NCBI GenBank assembly: GCA_013141075.1
Contig: JABFRQ010000006.1
Span: forward strand, 104,248 to 168,247
Length of the DNA stretch: 64,000 nucleotides
Reading direction: 5' to 3'
Source of the DNA: Methylotenera sp.
GTDB taxonomy: Bacteria > Pseudomonadota > Gammaproteobacteria > Burkholderiales > Methylophilaceae
The notes under the pieces were generated by a model that was not told the origin of the DNA, did not search any database, and worked only from the letters and a program-made list of their open reading frames with translations. Positions 1 through 8,710 of the stretch are shown here, piece by piece (the first letter of the stretch is position 1; each line of letters starts with the position of its first letter). The translations under genes were made by a program, and so were the position numbers.

Positions 1-80
1 GCCACGAGTAACAAGCCCATTGCACCGCCTAATAGGGCGGTGTCGCGGTTATTTTTTAAATATTTGAATAGTTTTTTCAT
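1..80 (-). CDS. mxaL: MxaL-like protein, N-terminal fragment (runs off window)
   Basis: An ATG at 80 opens a frame that stays open to the window edge, giving 26 residues. They show a basic start (KKLFKYLKNNRD) followed by a glycine/leucine-rich hydrophobic stretch, as in a membrane-anchored or exported protein. The name rests on position. It follows mxaK, and the known order in methylotrophs is mxaR-S-A-C-K-L. MxaL works with MxaA, C and K in maturing the periplasmic methanol dehydrogenase, probably in calcium insertion. The 92-base gap from mxaK and the weak ribosome-binding site are unremarkable. Too little sequence is present to confirm the family. Confidence 0.6.
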   Translation of the reverse strand, partial: MKKLFKYLKNNRDTALLGGAMGLLLV

Positions 81-172
81 GATTTTTGATTAGAGCCTAG
101 GATGCACTAAGTAAATCCGTTGCTTGGTGCTTAGAGAAAAATACTAAAACGTATATTCTTTAAGCGCTTAAC

Positions 173-727
173 TTACGGCAAGCCATTGGGAATGTTACCC
201 ATAATCAACCCTGGCGAGTCTGATTCACCCACGCCAGGAGTTGGATTTTCGGGTAGCAATGTAATCACGCGGTCTAAATTGCGGCGCGTACCCCAGTTGC
301 TGTTATCTTGTTTTAAAGCTTGTTTGTATGAGCTGTGCGCTTGCATTAGTAAATATTCAACTTCATCTCTAATTTTTGAATCATTACCACCACTGACTTG
401 TAGTGCTTTTAAGAAGAACATATTGCCAATATTGTGTTGCACAGCGGCTTTTTGGCTAGGTTCGCCTTTTTGTGTGAGTTGAGAATACAGCAAGGTGGCT
501 TCTTTAAATCGCTCATTTTTTGCTAGCCAGTAGGCGGTGGCATACTTGGCTTCATAGCTCTGTTTGTCTGTATGCGGGTTCTTACCAGTGCTAATAGCTT
601 GGTTAAACGCGTTAATTTGGCGAACACGATTAAGTTCCATCACAATGCCTGCTGTAGCTGTAATGGCAATGATGATGAGTAGAGTCGTTAACTTTTTAAT
701 GCTGATTGATTTTAAGCTTATGTTCAT
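173..727 (-). CDS. mxaK: MxaK-like methanol dehydrogenase maturation protein
   Basis: A protein of 184 residues with one N-terminal membrane segment (about residues 12-30) and a soluble helical domain. The segment around AYWLAKNERFKEATLLYSQL and the later HNIGNMFFLKAL stretch look like tetratricopeptide-type helical repeats. The C-terminus is Pro/Gly-rich. I chose the ATG at 727 because AGGG lies nine bases upstream. A TTG at 751 would overlap mxaC and has no better site. It lies between mxaC and the mxaL fragment, so it belongs to the methanol dehydrogenase maturation set. Family assignment comes from size, topology and synteny. The molecular role is known only genetically. Confidence 0.78.
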   Translation of the reverse strand: MNISLKSISIKKLTTLLIIIAITATAGIVMELNRVRQINAFNQAISTGKNPHTDKQSYEAKYATAYWLAKNERFKEATLLYSQLTQKGEPSQKAAVQHNIGNMFFLKALQVSGGNDSKIRDEVEYLLMQAHSSYKQALKQDNSNWGTRRNLDRVITLLPENPTPGVGESDSPGLIMGNIPNGLP

Positions 728-738
728 ATTTGGATGCC

Positions 739-1722
739 CTATGATTTCCAAGTTCTAACTTCTAAATACTTTACGCCTAACAGCAGTGCAATCATTAGTG
801 CTGCCAGTAAGTAGCAAAGCTGTGTAAAGTTACGCCCTGGAATTTTCTCTATGTATTTAATTGGTTTTTTTTCTTTTTGATTGATGTCTGCCATCGCCGC
901 AGCTAAAGATTTTGGGTCTTCTGCCTCATAAGCATTAAATGGCGAACGTAAGCCTTTAAAGTAATAGTAAAGTTCTACTTCTGTAGGTAATGCTTCTTCA
1001 TAATGATCTTGATATTTTGGGTCAAAAATTGTGACGCCTCCAGGTTGGCGTAACACAATCCAATAGAGTGAAATATTGTAGCGTTGTAGCCAATCGCGCA
1101 ATTTTTGTTGCACTTCAGCGCCCACGCGGCCAGCACCATCTGAAATTAAAATAATCGCGCGTGAGCCTGAATCTGGCACGCCTTCATACAAACCAATAGC
1201 ACTGCTTAAGCCGCCGCCAATATTAGTTTGAAAAAGCGAGTTGCCAGCAGTGGCTTTAATGGCGGCCAACACGGCCTCACGGCTTTCGGTGAGTGGCAAC
1301 ACATACATAGCAGAGTTACTAAAAGTAATCACACCAGTCATATCATTTTTACGCGCATTCACAAAATCAGTCATCAACCTTGCTGCTGCGATAGATTTGG
1401 TTTCACCCACGCGACCTTCTGCAGTGCCGCCAGAAAACGGGTCATCCATACTCGCGCTACGGTCAATCACCATGCCGATTTGTGCGCCTACGCCAATGCG
1501 CTCAACTTTTTGCTCAAGGCTGTGTGGCCCAGCTAAACCTAAAATGATGCAAAATAAACTAATGGCCGCGAGTATTTTTAGTAGCAAGCCGATTAAGTTA
1601 GAAAGGGGGTCGGCTGGCAACATGTCCACCCAAGAATAGGTGCGAGTATTGGAGCGCTCAAGCAGAATTGGCAACAAAGCCAACGGTAGTAACCACAAGA
1701 CTAATGGATGTACAAAGCCCAT
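739..1722 (-). CDS. mxaC: MxaC: membrane-anchored von Willebrand factor A protein
   Basis: A 327-residue protein with a BatA-like layout: N-terminal membrane segments (about 5-22 and 45-65), a von Willebrand factor A domain from about 82 to 260, and a last membrane segment near 300-320. The metal-binding MIDAS motif is visible as DRSAS (D87, S89, S91). In methylotrophs MxaC acts with MxaA, K and L to give active calcium-containing methanol dehydrogenase. The MoxR-ATPase/DUF58/VWA combination in this operon matches the general MoxR chaperone-like systems. It starts 4 bases after the mxaA stop and ends just before mxaK, so co-translation is likely. Confidence 0.88.
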   Translation of the reverse strand: MGFVHPLVLWLLPLALLPILLERSNTRTYSWVDMLPADPLSNLIGLLLKILAAISLFCIILGLAGPHSLEQKVERIGVGAQIGMVIDRSASMDDPFSGGTAEGRVGETKSIAAARLMTDFVNARKNDMTGVITFSNSAMYVLPLTESREAVLAAIKATAGNSLFQTNIGGGLSSAIGLYEGVPDSGSRAIILISDGAGRVGAEVQQKLRDWLQRYNISLYWIVLRQPGGVTIFDPKYQDHYEEALPTEVELYYYFKGLRSPFNAYEAEDPKSLAAAMADINQKEKKPIKYIEKIPGRNFTQLCYLLAALMIALLLGVKYLEVRTWKS

Positions 1723-1725
1723 TTG

Positions 1726-2715
1726 CTAGCTTGCCTTTGTATTAGTTGTGGATTTTAACTCTGGAAGCAAACCACGTTCGCAATCGCGCAGGTGACGGCA
1801 GAATTTTTGCAGCCAAGTTTTTGGCGATGCACTTACATTAGTAACTGCATTAGGCTCAAAAAACACTTGGCGGGATAAACCAAAAAACTGCTCAATTTCT
1901 TGTTTCACAGGCGAAAATGCTGGTTTTTTTTGTAAAAAATCTGCCAGATTGCTGCTAAATACGCTATTTCCCGCAGTTTTATTTAGCGATTCATGCAGCC
2001 GCGCTACCGCTTGCTGTAAGCCTTCAGCGGTATCAGGCATCTTGCGAATGTCGCGATACGCTTTAGCAAAAGGTGCACCCATTCTTGGCAGCCAAGCGTG
2101 CATGCCAAGCATGTATAGTAGGCCTAGTAAAGATGCGGCTAGCACGCCTATTAACACTTTAATTGTTAATTTTTCTCTACTTGAATCTAATAGTAAAGGC
2201 GCTATAAACGGGCTCATTTCTTCTTTAAGTTTAACTGAGCCAAATACAGAAAGCGGCGAAATGCGGAAACTGTAAGAGGGTATGCGGTATTGCCGCACGT
2301 CTTTATTAGTGGTGTTGCGCATTTTAACAATTTCGGCTCTAAGCGCCGCAGGCTTGGCGAGCTTGCCAGTGGTAAATATTTGGTAGCGCAAATGCAGCAC
2401 GTGCGTAACGCTATCACTATGCTTGGTTTCTTCAGTACTGATTTTTACCAGTTCAATGCCAGAAATTTGCCCTTTATAGCGATGCTCATAACCTTCAATT
2501 GGCAGAGATTCTTTCACCAATTCATAGGGTTTTTTAACGGTGAGCGTAATGGTTCTATCTAGCACATCGCCCACTACAAAACCTGCATCGCGAGTTGGGT
2601 TTTCTTCAATAATAGTCACATATTTTGCATTAATGTCAGGCAGAATAACATCTGCTATGGCTGGTTGAATGCCCAATATTGACGTTAAAGTTATTAGCAA
2701 AAAGCTGGCTCGCAT
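1726..2715 (-). CDS. mxaA: MxaA: methanol dehydrogenase maturation protein
   Basis: A 329-residue exported protein. The ATG at 2715 is preferred because it starts directly on a signal peptide (MRASFLLITLTSILG, likely cleaved after AIA) and has AAGAG about nine bases upstream. The longer frame to 2781 would overlap mxaS and bury the signal. The N-terminal part is a periplasmic beta-rich domain. One membrane segment (VLIGVLAASLLGLLYMLG) lies near residue 185, followed by a cytoplasmic tail of about 120 residues. In the known system MxaA is required for calcium insertion into methanol dehydrogenase. Its place between mxaS and mxaC supports the call. Confidence 0.85.
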   Translation of the reverse strand: MRASFLLITLTSILGIQPAIADVILPDINAKYVTIIEENPTRDAGFVVGDVLDRTITLTVKKPYELVKESLPIEGYEHRYKGQISGIELVKISTEETKHSDSVTHVLHLRYQIFTTGKLAKPAALRAEIVKMRNTTNKDVRQYRIPSYSFRISPLSVFGSVKLKEEMSPFIAPLLLDSSREKLTIKVLIGVLAASLLGLLYMLGMHAWLPRMGAPFAKAYRDIRKMPDTAEGLQQAVARLHESLNKTAGNSVFSSNLADFLQKKPAFSPVKQEIEQFFGLSRQVFFEPNAVTNVSASPKTWLQKFCRHLRDCERGLLPELKSTTNTKAS

Positions 2716-2731
2716 AAAAGTACTCTTTAGT

Positions 2732-3610
2732 TTAGGCTGCAACATATTGGTGAAAGTATTCAGATAATTGGTCGGCGTCAAAGCTGTTTTCTACAAAAAA
2801 TGGCTGCATGTCATACCGCAAAAATAGGTCTTCAATGGTTTTGCGTCTAGCAGCAAAGCTTTGTAGAATGCGGTCGCGGTAGGCTTTGCGTAAAAATAGC
2901 GTACGTTTAGCGCCTGTTTCAGGGTCGGTGACGTTGGTGATGCCAAATTCAGGTAAGTCGCTATATTCGGTAGAATCCCACAGAACTACAGGCACAATAT
3001 GGTGGCGCTGCATCAACACCAATGACTCTTCTAAATCTGCAATTGGCATGTGAAAATCTGACACCATAAAAATTAGCGAGCGCTCGCGTGGCAGCAGCCT
3101 TACTGTTTCTATCACGCCACGGCTACCGACTTCTGGTGCGATATAGCTTCTTAGGTTTTCAGCCATTTCTAAGGTGGTGTGGGGTCTTGCTGAAAGCGTA
3201 CACAGCCAATCTTCACGCACAATATCATCAAAGCCAATAAAGCCGACTAAATCGCGATTACGCGTGGCTGATTGCGCGATGGATTGCGCAATATCGGCCG
3301 CGATTTCAATTTTCTTAATCGTACTACCATCTTGCTTGGTGCTACCATATTGCATTGAGCCAGACATATCGCACAACACGAACACAGGCGTAACGCTTTT
3401 TTGGTTAAAAATGCGTACATGTACCTGCTCCATTGGGTCGCGTATGGTTTGGCGAATATCAATGCGGCGCGGATCAGGGTATGAAAGCAGCGTTGTATGG
3501 CCGCGAAACTCCATGCCCATGCCGCGCTGGTTGCTTTTATGGCGGCCAGGGCGGCGCGAACGTGAGCGCCACGCAATGTGGTAGCTGAATTCTTTGATGA
3601 GTTCTTGCAT
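2732..3610 (-). CDS. mxaS: MxaS: DUF58 family protein
   Basis: A 292-residue soluble DUF58 protein, the usual partner of MoxR ATPases. It carries the N-terminal signature near GMGMEFRGHTTLLSYPDPRR and a MIDAS-like CDMSGSM, so the domain has a von Willebrand-like fold. I chose the ATG at 3610. The open frame reaches a TTG at 3643, which would overlap mxaR by 14 bases. Neither start has a strong ribosome-binding site, and translation may be coupled to mxaR. In the mxa operon it is thought to help the MxaR ATPase in methanol dehydrogenase activation. The exact activity is unknown. Confidence 0.85.
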   Translation of the reverse strand: MQELIKEFSYHIAWRSRSRRPGRHKSNQRGMGMEFRGHTTLLSYPDPRRIDIRQTIRDPMEQVHVRIFNQKSVTPVFVLCDMSGSMQYGSTKQDGSTIKKIEIAADIAQSIAQSATRNRDLVGFIGFDDIVREDWLCTLSARPHTTLEMAENLRSYIAPEVGSRGVIETVRLLPRERSLIFMVSDFHMPIADLEESLVLMQRHHIVPVVLWDSTEYSDLPEFGITNVTDPETGAKRTLFLRKAYRDRILQSFAARRKTIEDLFLRYDMQPFFVENSFDADQLSEYFHQYVAA

Positions 3611-3629
3611 GGCTAGGCTACGTAAGTAA

Positions 3630-4646
3630 TTAAGGCGTAGCAATCGCGTTGATAATGCCGCTTAGCATGTCGCGCGCAATTTCTGTGCGGCGCATTTCAT
3701 ATACTGGGCTAAACACCAAACGGTGTGCCACGGTTGAGTGCAACACAGCGTGAATATCTTCAGGCAATACGGCGGTACGCTCGTTTAACCAAGCATTCAC
3801 ACGGGCTGCACGTAACACCATACCCATACCACGCGGGCTAGCGCCAGATAATACCAAGCGATTCATATCTACACCTGAAACTTTTACGCCAAAATCCATT
3901 GGCGTTTTAGTGGCACGCCATAAATTAAGTACGTAGCTACGTAGGGTAGGGCTGGCGGTAATGCTATTTTGTAGTTTAGCCGCAAAGCCGTTTAATTGGT
4001 CAAATTGCAAAATGCTTTCAGGCACGTTGGCTACCAGCGCATCTACATCGTGAAAGCGTGTATCAAACACTAATGATTCCATAATCGCCGCGTCTGACGG
4101 CACTACAATTGGAATCTCCATCATAAAGCGGTCACGCGCGGCAGACGGAATATCAAATGTTTCTTCTTTTTCTACTTGGTTACGGTCTGCAAACACCAAC
4201 ATGTGCGGAAAGTGATGTTCTTTGTTAAACGCCGTTAAGGTGCGTTCTGCCATCACACGCAATAGCAGCGAATGCACTTGCGGGCGCGCACGGTTAATCT
4301 CATTAAAAAAGAAAATAGATAAATTTTCACCCGATTGCAATAACGGCCCAGCACTCACGTGCGGCTTACCATCTTCACCTAAATACGTGTGGTATACCAA
4401 ATCATTTGGCATGAGGTCAATGGTGCCTTCAATACGCTGATAACCGCCGCCAATGCCGCGTGTAAAGGCGCGTAGTAGCGTTGTTTTACCCACGCCCACA
4501 TCACCTTCAAGTAGCACATGGCCGCGCGCAAAAATTGAAGTGGTAATTAAGCGAACGGGCGATTCTTGCCCGACAACGACCTTATTCACCTCAGATTCTA
4601 AAGTAAGTGCATGATTGCGCCAATCGGCTAGTTGCGTATCGCTCAT
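3630..4646 (-). CDS. mxaR: MxaR: MoxR-family AAA+ ATPase
   Basis: A 338-residue AAA+ ATPase of the MoxR family, which takes its name from this methanol-oxidation gene. Walker A is GDVGVGKT (residues 48-55) and Walker B is FFFNEI (112-117). The MoxR hallmark DVGVGKT and the arginine-finger region SAARDRF are also visible. MoxR proteins act as chaperone-like ATPases with a von Willebrand partner, here MxaS and MxaC. It is the first gene of the minus-strand block. A 643-base AT-rich region lies upstream, and the next gene there runs the other way, so mxaF, J, G and I are not adjacent. Confidence 0.9.
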   Translation of the reverse strand: MSDTQLADWRNHALTLESEVNKVVVGQESPVRLITTSIFARGHVLLEGDVGVGKTTLLRAFTRGIGGGYQRIEGTIDLMPNDLVYHTYLGEDGKPHVSAGPLLQSGENLSIFFFNEINRARPQVHSLLLRVMAERTLTAFNKEHHFPHMLVFADRNQVEKEETFDIPSAARDRFMMEIPIVVPSDAAIMESLVFDTRFHDVDALVANVPESILQFDQLNGFAAKLQNSITASPTLRSYVLNLWRATKTPMDFGVKVSGVDMNRLVLSGASPRGMGMVLRAARVNAWLNERTAVLPEDIHAVLHSTVAHRLVFSPVYEMRRTEIARDMLSGIINAIATP

Positions 4647-5289
4647 TTAAGGTGTCCCTAAGCTAAGAAATTAGTAGTAAGTAATTTGTAACAGAATGTT
4701 GCCAGTTTAAAGCCTTTGCTGCAATTTGTGTATGGTCCAGTTTGTATCAATGGCTAAACATGTAAATGCAATGTAACGACAATATAAACGAAAAATTTGA
4801 AAGTGTATACAGGTTTGTATACCTAGGACAAAAATATATTAAATGTACAGTTTTTTAAAAACAACCCTTATATAAAATGTGTTTTTGGAATAATTGTTGA
4901 GCACATCAATGCCTAAGCCAATTTGGTGTTAAGTCTTTCACAAAGGTTCACTTTTACACACTAATGTCGAAATTGTAACTAAATGTATTTCATAGAGCTT
5001 TATATAAAGCTGTAACTTATTGATTATTTTAAATAATTTTTATGGCATGAAGTGTGCTTTGAATATTACATGCAAGCATGTTTTGCTAATAGTTGAGGCT
5101 AACTAAATGTGTAGCCAACTCATTGATTGATGTAATGGAATTAAATGTAATATTTGGTATGAATTTGGTACGAATTAAAATAACCTTTTTGTTAAAAAGG
5201 TTGCTAATATGTATCTACATGTAACAATTTGTTAGTTATGTGAAATTATAAAATTTTATAATAGTGAAATACAACTATAGGGGTAAAAA
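4647..5289. other. AT-rich divergent intergenic region with short palindromes
   Basis: No coding frame is convincing here. It separates mxaR (minus) from the barrel-cytochrome gene (plus) and should hold promoters for both. A perfect 16-base palindrome, AGCTTTATATAAAGCT, lies at 4996-5011. Two GTATAC palindromes lie at 4805-4810 and 4817-4822. A TATAAT at 5257-5262 is a possible -10 box for the plus-strand gene, but no -35 box sits at standard spacing. AGGGG at 5279-5283 is the ribosome-binding site of that gene. Confidence 0.5.
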
Positions 5290-6543
5290 ATGTTGAGCAA
5301 CAGGGGTGTTAAATATATATTTTCACTGGCCATTATCGCGATAACGGCTACTTTTTCAATGACCAGTCAGGCGACGCCTGCATTCGCAAGGCAGATGGGT
5401 CAAGCTTGTTTGTCGTGCCACTTTCAACATTTCCCTACGCTGAATGCGCACGGTCAAAAATTTAAAGCTGGTGGCTACACTGAGATGGGTAAGCAAGGCA
5501 CATTAAAAGGTGAGGGTCTTTCGCTCCCTTCAACGTTGAATGCTAGCTTATTTACAAAAATTCGTTATCAAACTACTAATGGGTCTGATTTGCCTGGCAC
5601 TAGTACAGCGGGTAGTGGTCAGCTTCAGTTTCCTGATGAGTTCGCACTTTTGTTTGGTGGCCGAATTTCAGACAACATCGGCTTTATGTTAGAAGGCCAG
5701 CTAGCCAATGGTGCTGCACCATTTTTAGCAGGCTTCAAAATGCCATTTATGTATGATGTTAAAGGCACAAAAGTTGGCGTTATTCCATACACGACTGATG
5801 CACTTGGCGCTGCGTACGGGTTTGAGTTATTAAGTACGGGTGCAGTACGTAATATTCGCACAATGGAGCACAGGAACGAGAGTTCTGCGCAACAATACAT
5901 CGGCACGGCAACAGCAGCAATGGGTGTGGCTTTCGTGGCATGGAATCCTGACTACTTTGTAAACGTTTCTAAATGGTCGCCAAATAACGCAGCTGTTTCA
6001 GATGGTTTAGCCAATGGCAACCCAAGCTCAACGTATGTTCGCGCTGCTTACACGCCTACCTTGGGTACATGGGAAACCGCAATTGGTGGACAGTATTGGG
6101 GTGGGCATTCAAACGTGGGTGACGTAAACGATTTGGTTACGCCTGTTGATACTAAAGCTTGGGCGATTGATGCACAAGCACAAGGTTCAGTAATGAACTT
6201 GCCACTTGGCGTATATTTTAGCCATGCCAATGCTAAAGGCTCACCAGCTGGTGGACAAGTAAACTTGTTTAATGGCAATGTAAATGATAAGCGCGCCACC
6301 GCTATTTCTGCTGAGTTAGGCGTTGTGCCAAACAAGGCAACCATTATGCTTGCTTACCGTAATGGCGATAACGGCAAAGCCACTAATAGTAGTGACAATG
6401 CAGTATCAATAGGTGCTACTTACTCAATAGCACAAAACGTGCAATTGCAGTTTCAGCACAGTAACCGTACGCAAGCTGGTTATGAAGGTACTGCTACTGG
6501 TGGCGATAAGCTAACTACCTTTATGCTGTCATCAGGGTTTTAA
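5290..6543 (+). CDS. Monohaem cytochrome c fused to an outer-membrane beta-barrel (porin-cytochrome)
   Basis: A 417-residue exported protein. A signal peptide (about 1-28) is followed at once by a haem c motif C40-L-S-C43-H44 in the setting AFARQMGQACLSCHFQHFP. The rest, about 340 residues, is rich in Gly, Ala, Asn and alternating hydrophobic/polar strands. It ends in a C-terminal phenylalanine (MLSSGF), the usual outer-membrane barrel signal. A haem at the mouth of a porin resembles the plan of Cyc2 outer-membrane cytochromes, but similarity to Cyc2 itself cannot be claimed from reading. A terminator follows at 6553, and a dihaem c4-type cytochrome is next downstream. Substrate and direction of electron flow are unknown. 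Confidence 0.7.
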   Translation: MLSNRGVKYIFSLAIIAITATFSMTSQATPAFARQMGQACLSCHFQHFPTLNAHGQKFKAGGYTEMGKQGTLKGEGLSLPSTLNASLFTKIRYQTTNGSDLPGTSTAGSGQLQFPDEFALLFGGRISDNIGFMLEGQLANGAAPFLAGFKMPFMYDVKGTKVGVIPYTTDALGAAYGFELLSTGAVRNIRTMEHRNESSAQQYIGTATAAMGVAFVAWNPDYFVNVSKWSPNNAAVSDGLANGNPSSTYVRAAYTPTLGTWETAIGGQYWGGHSNVGDVNDLVTPVDTKAWAIDAQAQGSVMNLPLGVYFSHANAKGSPAGGQVNLFNGNVNDKRATAISAELGVVPNKATIMLAYRNGDNGKATNSSDNAVSIGATYSIAQNVQLQFQHSNRTQAGYEGTATGGDKLTTFMLSSGF

Positions 6544-6552
6544 GCTAACTTT

Positions 6553-6582
6553 AAATAGAGGGCAATTGAGCCCTCTATTTAT
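6553..6582 (+). terminator. Rho-independent terminator after the porin-cytochrome gene
   Basis: A perfect 11-base stem (AAATAGAGGGC at 6553-6563 with its complement at 6570-6580) and a six-base loop, starting nine bases after the stop codon. The T tract is short, so it may be leaky. Confidence 0.75.
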
Positions 6583-6644
6583 TACTTAAATTATTACTTA
6601 AACCAGACAGAATTTAAAAATTTACTAGAGATTAGGAATATCTA

Positions 6645-7286
6645 ATGACTAAGCTTCAATCCACATTGCAACAAGCCGTTGGTTTATTAACTTTAGCTTT
6701 AATGGTGTCACCGTCATATGCTAGCGATGCCACGCGTAGTGATCACGAGTGGCAAGAAAAAATCAATTTGTGTACCAGTTGCCATACGGTAGATGGTAAT
6801 AGCGCAACGCCAGACTACCCTAAGTTATCAGGCTTACATACTGACTATATTGTTAAGCAGCTTACTGACTTTAAAGCAGGAAAGCGTACAAGCTTGTTTA
6901 TGGGGCCAATAATTACACAGATTGAAGAAAAAGAGTTCAAGGCTTTGGCTGAATACTTTAGCGCTAAAAAGCGTGTGCCAGAAGTTGCAGTAGCCTCAGA
7001 GTTAGCGGCGCAAGGTAAAAAGATATTTGAGAGCGGCTTTGTTGGCAGAGTAGATGCATGCTCTAAGTGTCATGGAAACGAAGGCGAAGGTACTAAAACG
7101 TATCCGCGTCTAAATGGTCAGCATTCAAAGTATATTGTTTCGCAGCTGCAAAACCTTAAAAGTGGCGCACGCAGTAACGATAACAATGAAGAAATGCGCA
7201 AAGTGGCTAAACAGTTGAGCGAGCCCGAGATGAAAGCGGTTGCTGAATATATCGCTAGCTTGAAAGAAGAAGAGCCGCAGGAATAA
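6645..7286 (+). CDS. Cytochrome c4-like dihaem cytochrome c
   Basis: A 213-residue periplasmic cytochrome with a signal peptide (about 1-27, ending SYA) and two class I haem domains. The motifs are C43-T-S-C-H47 and C139-S-K-C-H143, each followed by the c4-type pattern YPxLxGxHxxYIVxQL. Candidate axial methionines are in SLFMGP and NEEMRK. Cytochromes c4 pass electrons between periplasmic donors and terminal oxidases. The position 101 bases after the porin-cytochrome suggests they may work together, but the terminator between them argues against strict co-transcription. Confidence 0.88.
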   Translation: MTKLQSTLQQAVGLLTLALMVSPSYASDATRSDHEWQEKINLCTSCHTVDGNSATPDYPKLSGLHTDYIVKQLTDFKAGKRTSLFMGPIITQIEEKEFKALAEYFSAKKRVPEVAVASELAAQGKKIFESGFVGRVDACSKCHGNEGEGTKTYPRLNGQHSKYIVSQLQNLKSGARSNDNNEEMRKVAKQLSEPEMKAVAEYIASLKEEEPQE

Positions 7287-7344
7287 TGCTGCGAATAGCT
7301 GTAAGTTACGCGCGTTAAATTTTATTTATTTCAGAGGGTTAGCT

Positions 7345-8337
7345 GTGAAAGCATTAACAAAATTAGGCAAGTTTAGTTTAACTGGCGCATTACTACTTTT
7401 AATTTCAGGCTGCGCTAGCTTGCCATCTATGCCTAAAGTTGCAGATCTTTTACCTACCCAAGACATTCATGTAGAAGTGCCAGATAGGCCAGCAACCATG
7501 GCTTTGCAGCGTACTGGAAAAGATATAGTTTTGCTTGTGCCAGACTATATTGACACACGCGCAAATAAAAAATCTCGCCGAGTTGGCGGCATTAGTACTA
7601 CTGTGGTGAACATGTATGGCGATGAGTTTTTCTTAGATCAAGAAATTACCACTTTATTAAGCGCTGCCGTAAGAAAGCAATTAACTAATAGCGGGTTTAA
7701 AGTGGTTACACAGGCAACTTCGGCTTATGATTTTGAGCTCATTGGCGCCATTGGCAATTTTTCACTGAATATTGCTGACCGTGATAAGCTCAATATTGCG
7801 GTAGAAACAACGGTAATGGACGGCAAAACAGGTAAAGTTTTATGGTCTGGCATTATCTCTGAAATATCTGATAGATTTGCAGGCGTATCAGGCAATACAC
7901 GTAGCTCTATTGAGGAATATCTTGGCAATGGCGTGGCGGAATTTTCTGTTAAAACATCTGCTTCAATTAAAGAGAATTTAGCAGGTTCATACCCGTTAAC
8001 CATGAAAGTTGGACAATCTAAAACAGTCTCATCTGTGCCCGGCGTTACAACCTTGCAAGCAGTGGTTGATTTGGAGTCTAAGCCAGAATTGGCTGTTGCG
8101 GATAGTCCAATTGCTAGCACACAAGTGGGCGTTGGGCATTTTTCAGTGACGACTTTTCCTGCTCGTGCAAAAGTGTATGTTAATGACGTATATTATGGAA
8201 TGTCGCCCTTGAAATTGGCTTTTGACCCAAGTATATATGCACTACGTTTTGAGCTTGAAGGCTATAAAGCGGTGACAGAAAAAGTTTCTGTACGTCGTGG
8301 AGAAACAACTGAGCTTGAAATTAAATTCGCTAAATAA
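7345..8337 (+). CDS. Outer-membrane-type lipoprotein with C-terminal PEGA domain
   Basis: A 330-residue lipoprotein. It starts with GTG at 7345, with AGAGGG just upstream, and has lipobox LISGC with C23 as the lipidated residue. The middle (about 60-200) resembles soluble domains of envelope lipoproteins such as the CsgG/DUF799 type, but I cannot assign it firmly. The last 65 residues form a PEGA domain: VTTFPARAKVYVNDVYYGMS, then SPLKLAF and a repeated Glu-Gly turn. PEGA domains are carbohydrate- or surface-associated modules. It follows the cytochrome c4 gene by 58 bases in the same direction. Function unknown. Confidence 0.75.
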   Translation: MKALTKLGKFSLTGALLLLISGCASLPSMPKVADLLPTQDIHVEVPDRPATMALQRTGKDIVLLVPDYIDTRANKKSRRVGGISTTVVNMYGDEFFLDQEITTLLSAAVRKQLTNSGFKVVTQATSAYDFELIGAIGNFSLNIADRDKLNIAVETTVMDGKTGKVLWSGIISEISDRFAGVSGNTRSSIEEYLGNGVAEFSVKTSASIKENLAGSYPLTMKVGQSKTVSSVPGVTTLQAVVDLESKPELAVADSPIASTQVGVGHFSVTTFPARAKVYVNDVYYGMSPLKLAFDPSIYALRFELEGYKAVTEKVSVRRGETTELEIKFAK

Positions 8338-8698
8338 ACAGCAATATTACTTAGATTATTAAATCGTGATTAACTAGCTAAAATCTTATCTGACAGACAC
8401 CCAAACTGTTAGATGAGATTGATGCTTTTGCTCTAAATGATTGTCACCCTTGATTTTATCTTACATAAATTCAGTCAGCGGCCAGGTTCGCCAATGACTA
8501 CTTTACTAAACACCAATCCCCAATAGCACTAAAAACAGATGCTCTGCGAGGCAATACCAGAGCGGCTCGCAGGGCAGGTGTTTCAATTATGCAGCTATGT
8601 ACGCAGAACTTATGCGGCTGTTTAAGTAAGTTTTTTGTTGCAGTAAAGAACGTTTTCAGAATCAATTAGTCATATTTCAGCACTTCATTTACTAATAC
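8338..8698. other. Intergenic region, weak hairpin only
   Basis: No supported gene in these 361 bases. A 13-base imperfect stem (8383-8395 with 8407-8419, mismatches being G-T pairs) may be a weak terminator of the lipoprotein gene. I see no clear promoter or RNA gene in the rest. Confidence 0.4.
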
Positions 8699-8710
8699 AT
8701 GCGAGCTAAT

